Assembly: GCA_963664635.1 (NCBI GenBank)
Contig: OY761542.1
Span: forward strand, 1,488,001 to 1,552,000
From: VXNE01 sp963664635
Lineage (GTDB): Bacteria > Pseudomonadota > Gammaproteobacteria > Pseudomonadales > Azotimanducaceae
Direction: 5' to 3'
DNA length: 64,000 bases
The notes beneath the pieces were generated by a model. It was not told the DNA's origin. It searched no databases and saw only the letters and a program-made list of their open reading frames with translations. The position numbers and the translations under genes are program-made. Shown one piece after another: positions 33,987 through 43,454 of this stretch (position 1 is the first letter of the stretch; every line of letters begins with the position of its first letter).

Positions 33987-35393
33987 CTACGGCCGATAGC
34001 GCTCCAGTTCCCGCTTGACGACGGGCGCCATCAGGTACAACCCGATCAGGTTCGGGATCGCGACGACGAACACCAGCGCGTCCGAAAGGTCGATCAGCGC
34101 GCCGAGGGTGATGCTCGAGCCCACGATCACCGTCAGGCAGTAGAACGTCTTGAAGCCGAGGTCCCGCATGCGCCCCTCGCCGACCAGGTAGGTAAACGCC
34201 TTCAGCCCGTAGTAAGCCCACGCGATCATCGTGGAGAAAGCGAACAGCACCGTGGCGATGGCGAGCGGGATCGGGGACCAAGACAGCGTCGAGGCGAAGG
34301 CCCGGGTCGTCAGTTCCACGCCGCTGACCTCGCCGTTCGCGAGCGCCGGATCGTAGATCGTCGTGATGATGACGAGCGCGGTCATGGTGCAGATCACGAC
34401 CGTGTCGATGAACGGTTCCAGGAGCGCCACGAACCCTTCGCTGACGGGTTTCGGGGTCCGTGCGGTGGCATGGGCGATCGCCGCGCTGCCGAGGCCCGCC
34501 TCGTTCGAGAAGACCGCGCGCCGAAAGCCTATGATGATGACGCCGATGATGCCGCCGGCGACGCCCTCGGGTGCGAACGCGCCGTTCCAGATCGCCACGA
34601 ACGCGGCCGGCACCCGGTCGGCGTTCAGGGCGATGATGACGAGGGCCGAGACGGCATAGAGCAGGGCCATCGTCGGCACGAGTCGCACGGTCGTGCTCGC
34701 GATCGACCGGATGCCCCCCACGATGACGAGACCCACCAGGACGGCGAGCACCGTGCCCACCAGCCAGGCGTTGTCCGCGAGCAGCGCGCTGCCGGTCACG
34801 TCCACCACGATGGCCGTCGCCTGGTTGGACTGGAACATGCTGCCGATGCCGAGGCACCCGATTACCATGCTCGCCGCGTAAAACGTCCCGAGGGCCTTGC
34901 CGAGCCGCGGCCAGCGGCGCTCCGCGAGCCCGCGCTCCAGGTAGTACATCGGTCCGCCGGAGACCGACCCGTCCGGGTTGTCGCGCCGGTACAGCACGCC
35001 GAGGGTGCACTCGGCGAACTTGGTGGACATGCCGAGGAGCCCCGAGACGATCAGCCAGAACGTGGCGCCGGGGCCGCCGATGGAGATTGCGACGGCGACG
35101 CCGGCGATGTTGCCGATGCCCACCGTCCCGGAGACCGCCGTCGTGAGCGCCTGGAACTGGGACACCTCGCCCGGATCCCCGGGCGTCTTGTAGCGGCCGG
35201 ACACGACGCGGATCGCATGCAGGAACCCGCGGACGTTGATGAAGCGCAGGTAGACGGTGAAGAAAACGCCGCCGGCGACCAGCCAGATCACGATCAGCGG
35301 GACATCGGCGCCAAGCACCGGCACGCTGAAGAAGATGAAGGCGGACACCAGGTCGGCGACGGGCCGCATCGCCGCGTCGATGAAACGATCCAT
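33987..35393 (-). CDS. AGCS-family sodium:alanine/glycine symporter
   Basis: 468 aa with about 10 membrane helices. The family motif is in TTAVSGTVGIGNIAGVAVAI near 93-112, then GGPMYYLERGLAER, and SNEAGLGSAAIAHATART near 290-307. AGCS carriers import alanine, glycine or related amino acids with sodium. Start ATG at 35393 has AGGAGAGG directly upstream. It converges with the CoA-transferase pair and diverges from the sucrase/ferredoxin-like gene. Confidence 0.92.
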   Translation of the reverse strand: MDRFIDAAMRPVADLVSAFIFFSVPVLGADVPLIVIWLVAGGVFFTVYLRFINVRGFLHAIRVVSGRYKTPGDPGEVSQFQALTTAVSGTVGIGNIAGVAVAISIGGPGATFWLIVSGLLGMSTKFAECTLGVLYRRDNPDGSVSGGPMYYLERGLAERRWPRLGKALGTFYAASMVIGCLGIGSMFQSNQATAIVVDVTGSALLADNAWLVGTVLAVLVGLVIVGGIRSIASTTVRLVPTMALLYAVSALVIIALNADRVPAAFVAIWNGAFAPEGVAGGIIGVIIIGFRRAVFSNEAGLGSAAIAHATARTPKPVSEGFVALLEPFIDTVVICTMTALVIITTIYDPALANGEVSGVELTTRAFASTLSWSPIPLAIATVLFAFSTMIAWAYYGLKAFTYLVGEGRMRDLGFKTFYCLTVIVGSSITLGALIDLSDALVFVVAIPNLIGLYLMAPVVKRELERYRP

Positions 35394-35534
35394 GTCCTCT
35401 CCTGGCCGCCGGCGGGTTCGCCGGATGGGCGCCATGATAAACAACCGGCTCGGGGGTCCGCTGTCGTTCCGCTGTAGCGGCAAGAGGTAGAGGCGCGTTG
35501 TGGCCCTCGCGCGGCCCGGTTTACCATCGCCGGG

Positions 35535-36401
35535 ATGAGTGACCGGGAATACTGCTCGGACCTGTGCCTCGCGGCCGGGGAACCGATGTTCGGAACGGCC
35601 CCGCGGGTCGACGTGTGGCTGCTGGTGGAGTACGCGCCGGTGTGGCGCAGAAAAGCCCTCGAGGACAACGACCTGTCGGCGCCGGTGCGAGACTGGCTGC
35701 AAGCCCAGGTGGAAGGGCTCGAGGCCCTGGGCCTGGCGGTGCGACCCCAGTTCGTGCGCCGCCCCGAGATCGACACGGATCGCACCACCCTGTTCGTGGC
35801 CCGCGCCGGGGCGCTGTACCGCTTCGAATCGGTCGGCTACGACGCCATGCGCTCGCTCGACCTTACGCGGGAGGACTCGCTCGCCGAGCGTTGCACGCGC
35901 GTGGACGAGCCGCAGTACTTCGTCTGCACCAACGGCCAGCGGGATCTCTGCTGCGCCCGCTATGGTTTGCCGGCGTACCGGGAACTCCGGACTTTGGTCG
36001 GCGGACGCGCGTGGCAGACGACCCATGTCGGCGGCCATCGTTTCGCGCCCAACGTGGTCGTCCTGCCGCAGGGTGTGCTGTACGGGCGCGTGCATCCGGA
36101 GAATGTTCCGGCCTTCGTGGCGGAGGTGGAGGCGGGCGGGATGGCGAAGACCCACGTCCGGGGCCGCTCCGCATTCCCGCCAGAGGCGCAGGCCGCGGAG
36201 GCGCTGCTCGACGAACGGGTACTGGAACTCGTCGACACCCAGGACGCGGACGTCGTCCTGCGGACACCCACGGGTGAGCGGCGCATCGGTGTTGCCCGGA
36301 ACCGGGATTTCGACATCGTCGCGAGCTGCGGCGACGACGAGACCAAGCGCGTGCGCGCGTTCAGCCCCCGGCTCTCGCCTGGGCCCGCATCCGCTCCGTA
36401 A
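35535..36401 (+). CDS. Sucrase/ferredoxin-like protein
   Basis: 288 aa. Cysteines typical of the Suc_Fer-like thioredoxin-fold family are present: REYCSDLC near the start, VCTNGQRDLCCARYG near residues 132-146, and the HVGGHRFAPNVVVLP motif near 163-177. These proteins bind a [2Fe-2S] cluster in the thioredoxin-like fold and may act in electron transfer. It converges on the acyltransferase gene with a 41-base overlap of 3' ends. Confidence 0.85.
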   Translation: MSDREYCSDLCLAAGEPMFGTAPRVDVWLLVEYAPVWRRKALEDNDLSAPVRDWLQAQVEGLEALGLAVRPQFVRRPEIDTDRTTLFVARAGALYRFESVGYDAMRSLDLTREDSLAERCTRVDEPQYFVCTNGQRDLCCARYGLPAYRELRTLVGGRAWQTTHVGGHRFAPNVVVLPQGVLYGRVHPENVPAFVAEVEAGGMAKTHVRGRSAFPPEAQAAEALLDERVLELVDTQDADVVLRTPTGERRIGVARNRDFDIVASCGDDETKRVRAFSPRLSPGPASAP

Positions 36402-37176
36402 CGATTCGGCACAGTGCCGCCGTCGCGTCGCGCGCATCGCCCGTTGGGTCGAACACGGAGCCGATGGACACGTCGTAGGCCCGCGCCTGCTTGTTCAGCA
36501 ATTCGCGGAACAGCGTGATGTCGCGCAGTTCCTCGTGGACCAGCCAGAAGCAGTAGAAGAGCAGCGAGTTGCGCGCCAGGATGTGCATCGGAATGATCGG
36601 TGCGTCGAACTTGCGCGCCAGGTTCACGGCGGTGCGCTGCCAGGGCCGTTCCCGCAACCCGCGCCACGATGGACGCGCAAGGCGGCCGGACGGGAAGATC
36701 ACCACGAGGCGTTCGCGCCGGAACGCCTCGATGGTCGCGCGCAGGGTCTCGCGGTTGCGGGCATGGGTGCGTTTCGCCTCGATCCACTCCACGGGAATGA
36801 TGGTGTCGGCCATGCCCGGCGACACGCGGATCGCGTCCCGGTTGGCGAAGAACGTGATGTCCGTGCGCCGCTCCTTCAGCGCGTCGAACACCGCCACGCC
36901 GTCGGCGATCCCGGTCGGATGGTTCGGCGCGACGATCGCGCGCCCCGTGCGCGGGACGTGCCGGGCGCCCCGCACGCGCACGTCGAGGGTGAGCGACGCG
37001 CTCAGGTAACGCAGCACCTCTTCGCCCGACATGGGCATGATCGTGTCGGCCATCTCGATGGCGCTGCGGTAGCCGAGCAGTGGCCGCAACCCCGCGAACA
37101 GCAGCCGCCACAGGGCGGGGTGGCGCATGAGGCGCGTGGCCCGCTCCTCGATCAGGGTATCGACGATGTGGGTCAT
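36361..37176 (-). CDS. 1-acyl-glycerol-phosphate acyltransferase-like protein
   Basis: 271 aa. The acceptor motif is NHPTGIADG near residue 93, in place of the usual NHxxxxD, and a second block FPSGRLARPSWRG lies near 167. The conserved D in IADG keeps the H-x4-D spacing, so activity is plausible. Likely membrane-associated. First base pairs overlap the hydrolase gene upstream by four, so it is part of the leftward operon. Its 3' end overlaps the sucrase/ferredoxin-like gene. Confidence 0.75.
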   Translation of the reverse strand: MTHIVDTLIEERATRLMRHPALWRLLFAGLRPLLGYRSAIEMADTIMPMSGEEVLRYLSASLTLDVRVRGARHVPRTGRAIVAPNHPTGIADGVAVFDALKERRTDITFFANRDAIRVSPGMADTIIPVEWIEAKRTHARNRETLRATIEAFRRERLVVIFPSGRLARPSWRGLRERPWQRTAVNLARKFDAPIIPMHILARNSLLFYCFWLVHEELRDITLFRELLNKQARAYDVSIGSVFDPTGDARDATAALCRIVTERMRAQARAGG

Positions 37177-37973
37177 GCCGGCGGCGCGCACGCCCCGTCC
37201 GCATGGGTTGCGATGAAATCCGCGACCGCGTCGTTGAACCGGATCGCGTCCTGCATGTTGACCCCGTGGCCGGCGTCCATCTCCACGACGCGGAGCCCGG
37301 GCATGTGCGCCTCCGCGAACCTCCGGTGGGGAGCGAAGCGCTTCTCGAAACGGCCGCAGGCGAGGAGCGCCGGTACGCGGTTCGCGGCGACCTCTGCGCG
37401 CACGCTTGCCCGCGGGGTGGTGTGGCGGATCGTGTTGGCGACGCCCCGGGGGTCGAGCAGCTCCGTATCGCGCAGCAGGGCCTCCCGGATGTCGGAAGGG
37501 AGCCGGCGCGCGTGCTTGGGGTGCACGGGGATGCGCTCGATGGCGGGCATGCCGCCGCTCTCGATGGCGTCGCCGGACTGCCGGCCGGTCTTGGACCACT
37601 GCTTGACGAGCGCAGCGTCGGCGAACGCCGACATCGAGTTGGTGAAGACCTGGCCGGCGATGCGCTCCGGGTGCGTAAGGGCGTACCGGATCGTGAGCGC
37701 GCCGCCGAGGGAGTAGCCGCACACGAACCAGGACGCCGCGCCGAGTTCGTTCCGGATCGCTTCCATGGCATGGATGTAGCCCGCGGGTGTGTAGGCGTCG
37801 GCGTCCTCGGGAGTCCGCGAACGACCATGCCCCCACAACTCGAGCGTCACCGGACGGCACACCGCCCCGAGCGGACCGAGGTTCGGCGCCCACTGTGCCC
37901 GGCTCGACAGGAAACCGTGGACGAGAAGCAGGAACGGGCCGGTGCCGGGATGGACCTCCCAGGACGGCGTCAC
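37173..37973 (-). CDS. Alpha/beta hydrolase
   Basis: 266 aa, GTG start at 37973. Oxyanion LVHGFLSSRAQW, nucleophile elbow CGYSLGG (Ser near 97), and C-terminal DAGHGVNMQDAIRFND with the catalytic His. MhpC/MenH-like fold. Start overlaps the stop of the isopropylmalate-dehydrogenase-like gene (GTGA) and its end overlaps the acyltransferase gene, giving an overlapping three-gene operon. Substrate unknown; hydrolysis of an ester or C-C bond. Confidence 0.85.
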   Translation of the reverse strand: MTPSWEVHPGTGPFLLLVHGFLSSRAQWAPNLGPLGAVCRPVTLELWGHGRSRTPEDADAYTPAGYIHAMEAIRNELGAASWFVCGYSLGGALTIRYALTHPERIAGQVFTNSMSAFADAALVKQWSKTGRQSGDAIESGGMPAIERIPVHPKHARRLPSDIREALLRDTELLDPRGVANTIRHTTPRASVRAEVAANRVPALLACGRFEKRFAPHRRFAEAHMPGLRVVEMDAGHGVNMQDAIRFNDAVADFIATHADGACAPPA

Positions 37974-39019
37974 AGCGCGTCGGCCACCGCGCGGCAAAAG
38001 TCGGTGGTGCTGGCGGCGCCGCCCTGGTCCGGGGTGAGCGTGCGGCCGTCGGCGTACACGCGCGCCACGGCGTCCCGGATGCGGGTTCCTTCGCGCTCGC
38101 AATCGAGGTAGTCGAGCATCATGGCGGCCGACAGCAAGGTCGCGGTGGGATTGATGATGTTCTCCCCCGCGATGTCCGGCGCCGTGCCGTGGGCCGGCTC
38201 GAAGTACGCGTAGTCGTCCCCATAGCAGCCGCTGGCCGCGAGTCCGAGGCTGCCGACCAGGCCGCCGGCGGCGTCGGACAGGATGTCGCCGTACAGGTTC
38301 GGCATCACCACGACGTCGAAGCGCTGCGGTTCGCGGATCATGCGGCAGGCGAAGTCGTCGACGATGAACCAGTCGAACTCCACGTCCGGGTAGTCCGCGG
38401 CCGTTTCGCGGGCGACTTCCAGGAAGAAGCCGTCGCTGCCGCTCAGCATGTTGTGCTTGGTGGCGCAGGTGAGGTGACCGCGGCGCGTGCGGGCGAGCTC
38501 GCAGGCGAATCGCACGACGCGCTCGGTACCTTCCCGGGTGATCGCCTTGACGGCGTACTTCCCGGTGCCGATCTCGTGGACAGGCCGGCGGATCGTGCGG
38601 CCGACGAGATTCAGGGGGGCGAGATCCTCGAGGGGGCCCTCGCAGCCGACGTAGAGGTCCTCCAGGTTCTCGCGGACGATGGCGAAGTCGATGCCGTCCG
38701 GCTCCCGGAGCGGCGTCGCACAGCCGGGGAGGTGCAGGCACGGGCGCACGTTGGCGTAGGTTTGCTTGCCCCAGCGCAGGTACATGAGGGCCGCACCGGA
38801 CGAGCCGCTGGTGGAACCGAAGAACGTGGTGTCCGCACGGTCGATCATGTCGCGCGCGGCGTCGGGGAAGATGTTGCCCGTCTTCGTCCGGGCCGCTTCG
38901 CCGACCTCGGGATACACGAACTCGAGCCCGATGTTGAGGGACGCCAGCATCTGCACGACCGGGCGCATGGCTTCGGGGGCGGCATCGTCGCCCTCGATCA
39001 CGGCAATCGTCTTGATCAT
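37970..39019 (-). CDS. Isocitrate/isopropylmalate dehydrogenase family enzyme
   Basis: 349 aa. NAD-dependent beta-decarboxylating dehydrogenase fold: IAVIEGDDAAPEAM at the N-terminus, VRENLEDLYVG near 115, KHNMLSGSDGFF near 185, NLYGDILSDAAGGLVGSLG near 245, and GTAPDIAGENIINPTATLLS near 278. It could act on 3-isopropylmalate, homoisocitrate or tartrate; the leuCD genes are absent here, so a catabolic 2-hydroxyacid role is more likely. First gene of the overlapping leftward operon. Confidence 0.88.
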   Translation of the reverse strand: MIKTIAVIEGDDAAPEAMRPVVQMLASLNIGLEFVYPEVGEAARTKTGNIFPDAARDMIDRADTTFFGSTSGSSGAALMYLRWGKQTYANVRPCLHLPGCATPLREPDGIDFAIVRENLEDLYVGCEGPLEDLAPLNLVGRTIRRPVHEIGTGKYAVKAITREGTERVVRFACELARTRRGHLTCATKHNMLSGSDGFFLEVARETAADYPDVEFDWFIVDDFACRMIREPQRFDVVVMPNLYGDILSDAAGGLVGSLGLAASGCYGDDYAYFEPAHGTAPDIAGENIINPTATLLSAAMMLDYLDCEREGTRIRDAVARVYADGRTLTPDQGGAASTTDFCRAVADAL

Positions 39020-39111
39020 CCGAGGATTGTGGCAGAACGCCGCGCGCGCCGGCAATTTGGACGCCAGTTTGGCGCCTGGTCCTGACAGCGGCGCGGGCCG
39101 CGCCCGTGTAG

Positions 39112-39131
39112 ACTGATCGGTACTGATCGGT
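39112..39131 (+). repeat. Tandem 10-bp repeat upstream of the amidohydrolase gene
   Basis: ACTGATCGGT occurs twice in direct succession (39112-39121 and 39122-39131), 20 bases before the ATG at 39151. Position and spacing of one helical turn suit a regulator-binding site, which is only an inference. Confidence 0.4.
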
Positions 39132-39150
39132 TTCCAAAGGGAGGGTGCCG

Positions 39151-40842
39151 ATGCACGATCTGCTCATCAGGAACGGCTGGATCATCGACGGCGCGGGTAC
39201 GCCGCGATTCCGCGGAGACGTCGCGGTCAAGGACGGCCGCATCGCCCGCATCGGCCGCATCCGCGAGCGCGCCGCCCGGGAGATCGATGCCGAAGGCCAT
39301 GTCGTGGCCCCCGGCTTCGTGGACGGGCACACGCACATGGACGCGCAGGTCTTCTGGGACCGGCTCGGGTCCTGTTCGTCCTACCACGGCGTCACGACCG
39401 TCGTCATGGGCAACTGCGGCTTCACCCTCGCGCCCTGCGCCGAGCAGGATGCGGGTTTCGTGTTCCGCAACCTCGAACGGGCGGAAGACATTGCCCCGGA
39501 GGCGATGCAGGCCGGCATCGAGTGGTCGTGGGAGACCTTCCCCGAGTTCCTCGACACCATCGACGCCCTGCCGAAAGGCATCCACTACGCGGGCTACATC
39601 GGCCACTCGGCGCTGCGCACGTACGTGATGGGCGAACGTGCCTTCACGGACCAGGCGACCCCCGACGAACTGGCGCGCATGTGCGCGCTGGCGAAGGAAG
39701 CCGTCGAGGCTGGCGCGATGGGCTTCTCGACGTCGCGCACGCCCAACCACGTCACCGCCGACGACCGTCCCGTGGCGAGCCGGGCGGCGGACTGGGACGA
39801 GGTGCGGGCGATCGTCTGCGCCGTCGGCGAGACGGGGCGCGGCGTCTTCGAGATCGCGGGCGAGGCCCCGGGACGCAGTCCGGAACGCCTGCGCGACTAT
39901 CACGAGCGCCTGCGCGATCTCGCCGTGGACTCGGGCGTCACGCAGACCTGGGGCATGTTCAGCACGCGCCGCGCGCCGGACTTCTGGCGTCCCTACTTCG
40001 ACCTCGCGGAGGAGACCGCCGCGGCGGGCGGGCGCATCTTCGTGCAGGTGCACTCGCGCGCGCTGAACACCATGATGTCGTTCGAGACCCAGATGCCCTT
40101 CGATCACTGGGACGTCTGGCGCGACATCCGCGGCCTGCCGCTGGCCGAGCAGCAGGCGAAGCTGCGCGATCCGGCCCTGCGCGCGAAGCTCGTCGAAGTG
40201 GCGCACGGTCCGCGGCCGGACCGGCGGATCGTGGGCGTCGAGGCGCGCCCGCCGGACTGGGACTGGTTCTTCCTCCTCGATTCGGTGGTCGGGGAGCCCC
40301 GACGGTTGTCGGACGTGGCCGTGGAGCGCGAAATGGACCCCGTCGATCTCATGATCGAGCTGGCGCTGCAGAAGGACCTCAAGCAGTTCTTCTTCCAGCC
40401 CGCCGCGAACGAGGACCAGGACCACGTCCTCGAAATGATGCGGCATCCGCGGTCGGTGGTGACCTTCTCGGACTCGGGCGCGCACGTCTCGCAGATCATG
40501 GACAGCTCACTGCAGACGCACCTGCTCGGCCACTGGGTGCGGGAACGGGAGGCGATGACGCTCGAGGAAGGGGTCCGGCAGTTGACCTCCATCCCCGCCG
40601 CGAACTGGGGCATGCACGACCGCGGGCTGCTGCGCGAAGGGCTGAACGCGGACCTGGTGGTGTTCGATCCGGACACCGTGGGCCCCCGCATGCCGGAGGT
40701 GGTGCACGACCTGCCCGGCGGCGCGACGCGCCTGAAGCAGGTCGCGGACGGCATCAGCCACACGATCGTCGCCGGCGAGGTCTTCCTCGAGGACAACGAA
40801 CATACCGGGGCGCTGGCCGGGAAGCTGTTCCGGGGGATGTAA
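39151..40842 (+). CDS. D-aminoacylase/N-acyl-D-amino-acid deacylase-type amidohydrolase
   Basis: 563 aa. HDLLIRNGWIIDGAGTPRFRGDVAVKDGRIARIG is the usual N-terminal beta-sandwich start, then the metal site GFVDGHTHMDAQVFWD (His-x-His, residues about 61-63). NCGFTLAPC and STSRTPNH further match the D-aminoacylase group, and FSDSGAHVSQIMD near 435 gives the distal Asp. Hydrolyses the acyl group from N-acylated D-amino acids or related amides. GGAGG lies 7 bases before ATG 39151. Followed closely by a hydrolase gene. Confidence 0.88.
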   Translation: MHDLLIRNGWIIDGAGTPRFRGDVAVKDGRIARIGRIRERAAREIDAEGHVVAPGFVDGHTHMDAQVFWDRLGSCSSYHGVTTVVMGNCGFTLAPCAEQDAGFVFRNLERAEDIAPEAMQAGIEWSWETFPEFLDTIDALPKGIHYAGYIGHSALRTYVMGERAFTDQATPDELARMCALAKEAVEAGAMGFSTSRTPNHVTADDRPVASRAADWDEVRAIVCAVGETGRGVFEIAGEAPGRSPERLRDYHERLRDLAVDSGVTQTWGMFSTRRAPDFWRPYFDLAEETAAAGGRIFVQVHSRALNTMMSFETQMPFDHWDVWRDIRGLPLAEQQAKLRDPALRAKLVEVAHGPRPDRRIVGVEARPPDWDWFFLLDSVVGEPRRLSDVAVEREMDPVDLMIELALQKDLKQFFFQPAANEDQDHVLEMMRHPRSVVTFSDSGAHVSQIMDSSLQTHLLGHWVREREAMTLEEGVRQLTSIPAANWGMHDRGLLREGLNADLVVFDPDTVGPRMPEVVHDLPGGATRLKQVADGISHTIVAGEVFLEDNEHTGALAGKLFRGM

Positions 40843-40845
40843 GCG

Positions 40846-41994
40846 ATGCTCGCCCTGGCCTTCGTCGCGGTCGTCCTGGTCGGGACCCTCGCCGGGGCGG
40901 TCGCGTGCTTCGTTGTCCTGCCGCTCTGGCCGGCGATCGCAGCGGTCATCGTGGGCGTCCCGCTCGTCCCGTGGCTTGCCGTCACGCTCTACGGCCTCTG
41001 GAGGAGGGCGCAGGGTCTGCGTCCGTTCGACGCGGCCGAGCAGCAACGGGACGCGGCGGGCCTTGGGGGCGAAGGGCGCCACGTCCGGACCGCCGACGGG
41101 CGGATCGTCGAGTATCTCGTGTACGGCAGCAGACGGCCGGACGCAAAGACGATCGTCCAGATCCACGGGGCGGCGACGACCGGGGGCTGGATGTGCCGGA
41201 TGAACGCGGCCCTGTGCGAGGAGCTCAACCTCCAGGGCATCGCACCTTCCATGCCGGGTTGCGGTTACAGCGACGTGCACGTCGGACGCAGGATCGTGGA
41301 CTTCCCGCGCGACCTCGAAGCGATCCTCGAAGCCGAGGACGTGGGGGAGTTCATGGTGGAGGGCATCTCCCTCGGCACGTCCCATGCGATGGCGGTCGCG
41401 CGGCACTTTGGGCCCGACCGCTGCGTCGCACTGGGACTCAACGTGCCCTACCTCTCCGAGCAGATCTGCAGGGAGTTCGACTTTCAGCACGACGCGGACA
41501 ACCTGCCGAAGACCGACGCCCGCGCGTGGTACCAGGCGTGGAACTTCGTGGCGGCGGACCTGATGTTCACAGCGCCGCTCATGGCTCCTCCGGCGCGCCA
41601 TCTGGGCAGGATCGGGGGAGGCGGCAAAGTGCAGGCGGAGCGGCCCTGGATTTTCGAGTGCATGGCCGCGGACCAGAGGCGACTGGTGGTGCGCGGCACC
41701 CAAGGTCAGGGCTGGGAGCAATTCTCATACGAGATGAACGCCCTTTGGGGCTTCGACCCGCGCGACATCGAGACCAGGAACGTCGCGGTGTGGTACGCCA
41801 GGGACGATACGGCCTGCCCGCCGTCCCACGGGGAGTGGCTTGCGGCGCTTTTCGAGTCGAGGGAAGGCGTCAGGACCAGCATTCGGTCCGAGGACGCCGG
41901 GTTCGCGCACTTCACCTACCTGCCCTCGCTCGGCCCCGCGTACACGACGGAGGAGGAAACGATCCCGGCGACGCTGCTCGCACTCGCGCTGTAG
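40846..41994 (+). CDS. Membrane-anchored alpha/beta hydrolase
   Basis: 382 aa. Two N-terminal hydrophobic helices (MLALAFVAVVLVGTLAGAVA and a second at about 28-48) anchor an alpha/beta hydrolase domain: oxyanion QIHGAATTGGW, elbow EGISLGTSHA (Ser near 180), and a distal His near DAGFAHFTYLP. Starts three bases after the amidohydrolase stop. Possibly handles the product or substrate of the amidohydrolase. Family otherwise not recognised. Confidence 0.78.
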   Translation: MLALAFVAVVLVGTLAGAVACFVVLPLWPAIAAVIVGVPLVPWLAVTLYGLWRRAQGLRPFDAAEQQRDAAGLGGEGRHVRTADGRIVEYLVYGSRRPDAKTIVQIHGAATTGGWMCRMNAALCEELNLQGIAPSMPGCGYSDVHVGRRIVDFPRDLEAILEAEDVGEFMVEGISLGTSHAMAVARHFGPDRCVALGLNVPYLSEQICREFDFQHDADNLPKTDARAWYQAWNFVAADLMFTAPLMAPPARHLGRIGGGGKVQAERPWIFECMAADQRRLVVRGTQGQGWEQFSYEMNALWGFDPRDIETRNVAVWYARDDTACPPSHGEWLAALFESREGVRTSIRSEDAGFAHFTYLPSLGPAYTTEEETIPATLLALAL

Positions 41995-42140
41995 GACTGT
42001 TCACCTTTCTGCAAGTCTTATTTTGGCTCGGTTTTTCCGGCCTGGTTCGCGGCGTTGCCTCCCACGTCTTGTGGCCGCGGGGGCGATGCGCTGCTGTGGC
42101 ACGCGGCGTGCGAGTCGCGGTGCGTTCGGCCAGGACGTGC

Positions 42141-42198
42141 GCGCGCTGCGCCTCGCGCTTCGGCCGCTACGCGTCCTGCGCCGCGAGGCGCAGCGCGC
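42141..42198 (-). ncRNA. Structured non-coding region of the IS110 element (candidate guide RNA)
   Basis: GCGCGCTGCGCCTCGCG at 42141-42157 is the exact reverse complement of 42182-42198. Internal AGGACG...CGTCCT (42132-42137/42172-42177) gives an alternative pairing. It starts 6 bases after the transposase stop in transcription sense. Could be a terminator hairpin or part of a bridge RNA; sequence alone cannot decide. Confidence 0.35.
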
Positions 42199-42203
42199 GC
42201 CGT

Positions 42204-43454
42204 TCATGGTTGGACGCACCGGGGTTCGTACAGCGTGCCGTCGCGCAGCATTGCGCAGGCGATCCGCAGCAGGCCGTCGGCCACCGAGCGCAAGGCGCGG
42301 TAGTGGCCGTGGCCGCGTGCCCGCAACGCGCGGTACTTCGCGTCGCAGCCGGCGTCGCGCTGGACCGCGACACGCGCCCAGTGCTGGACCATGTCGCGCA
42401 GCCGACCGTGCACCGCCAAGCGCCGCGTGACGATGCGCATGCGCCCGGACTGCCGGGTGACCGGCGCCGTCCCGCACAGGCAGCGCAGCGCCTGGTAGTC
42501 ACGCCGGCCGAGGACATCGCCCGCCTCCGCGAGCAGGGTCGACAGCACGCTCGGGCCGATGCCGGTGATGGAGCGCAGGATGGTCGCGTCGCGCGGCGTC
42601 CCGTCCGTCGTCGATGGCGTGTCACTGCCAGGGTCCGCGCCGCCGAGTTCGCCCAGCAGCGCGTCAATGCGCGCCTCGGCCTCGGCCAACTGCCCGGCGA
42701 CCAGCGCCAGCCGCTTTGTCAGCAGGCGCGCATGCGTCTCGGCGGCGGTCGCCGCCGCGGGCTCGATGTCCGGCGCCCGCTCGGTCAGCCGGGCCTTCAG
42801 CGACGCAGCGTCGAAGCGGCGGATGCGGTGCTTCCGCAACAGCTTCTCGTACGTCGACACGCGCGTGCGGCGCGCCGCCGCCGGCGTCGGCACGCGCTGC
42901 CACAGCGCCTGCGCCCAGGCTGCCGACAGGTCGTCGCCGACCAGCTGGTTGAACGCCGGGTAGTAGCGCCACAGCATCTCGTGCATGCGGTTCAGCAGCC
43001 GCGTCCGCTCGCCCATGAGCTCCTCGCGGATGCGCGTCCACGCGCGCAGTTCGACGAGCTGCGGATCCAGCGTCGCCACCCGGCGCAGGCAGTGCGGGTC
43101 CGTGCGTAGCGCCGAGGCCAGCACCCGCGCGTCCAGACGATCGTCCTTGGCGCCCGCCGGCGAGTACCGGTCGCGGAACCGGTCCAGCTGCTTCGGGTTG
43201 ATCGAGTGCACCGCCAGACCGTACGCCAGCAGGCTCTCCACCACCGGGCCGCGCGGCGTCTCGATCGCCACGCCCACCGTCGCCGGCGGCACCCCGCCGG
43301 CCGTCTCCACGATCCACGACGCCATCATGCAAAGACCCGGTCCGCCGTGCGCGAACACGCGCTCGCCGCGCACCGCGCCGTCGCCGTCAAGCACGCACAC
43401 CTGGTGGTTCTGCGACGCCCAGTCCACACCAACGTACCAGTTCAGTTCCGACAT
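42204..43454 (-). CDS. IS110-family transposase (DEDD recombinase)
   Basis: 416 aa. The N-terminal RuvC-like domain begins ELNWYVGVDWASQNHQVCVL with the first Asp at 10, continues with AIETPRGPVVESLLAYG (Glu near 64) and KDDRLDARVLASAL (Asp pair near 104-107). The C-terminal transposase_20 domain has SITGIGPSVLSTLLAEAGDV near 290 and the serine region. Both domains are complete, so the element could be active. Confidence 0.93.
   Translation of the reverse strand: MSELNWYVGVDWASQNHQVCVLDGDGAVRGERVFAHGGPGLCMMASWIVETAGGVPPATVGVAIETPRGPVVESLLAYGLAVHSINPKQLDRFRDRYSPAGAKDDRLDARVLASALRTDPHCLRRVATLDPQLVELRAWTRIREELMGERTRLLNRMHEMLWRYYPAFNQLVGDDLSAAWAQALWQRVPTPAAARRTRVSTYEKLLRKHRIRRFDAASLKARLTERAPDIEPAAATAAETHARLLTKRLALVAGQLAEAEARIDALLGELGGADPGSDTPSTTDGTPRDATILRSITGIGPSVLSTLLAEAGDVLGRRDYQALRCLCGTAPVTRQSGRMRIVTRRLAVHGRLRDMVQHWARVAVQRDAGCDAKYRALRARGHGHYRALRSVADGLLRIACAMLRDGTLYEPRCVQP

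Noticed and set aside
39522..43109. A 1,195-codon open frame on the plus strand
   Set aside because: It spans parts of the amidohydrolase, hydrolase and IS110 genes in a wrong frame and its protein is low-complexity Arg/Gly/Ala. No homologous pattern.
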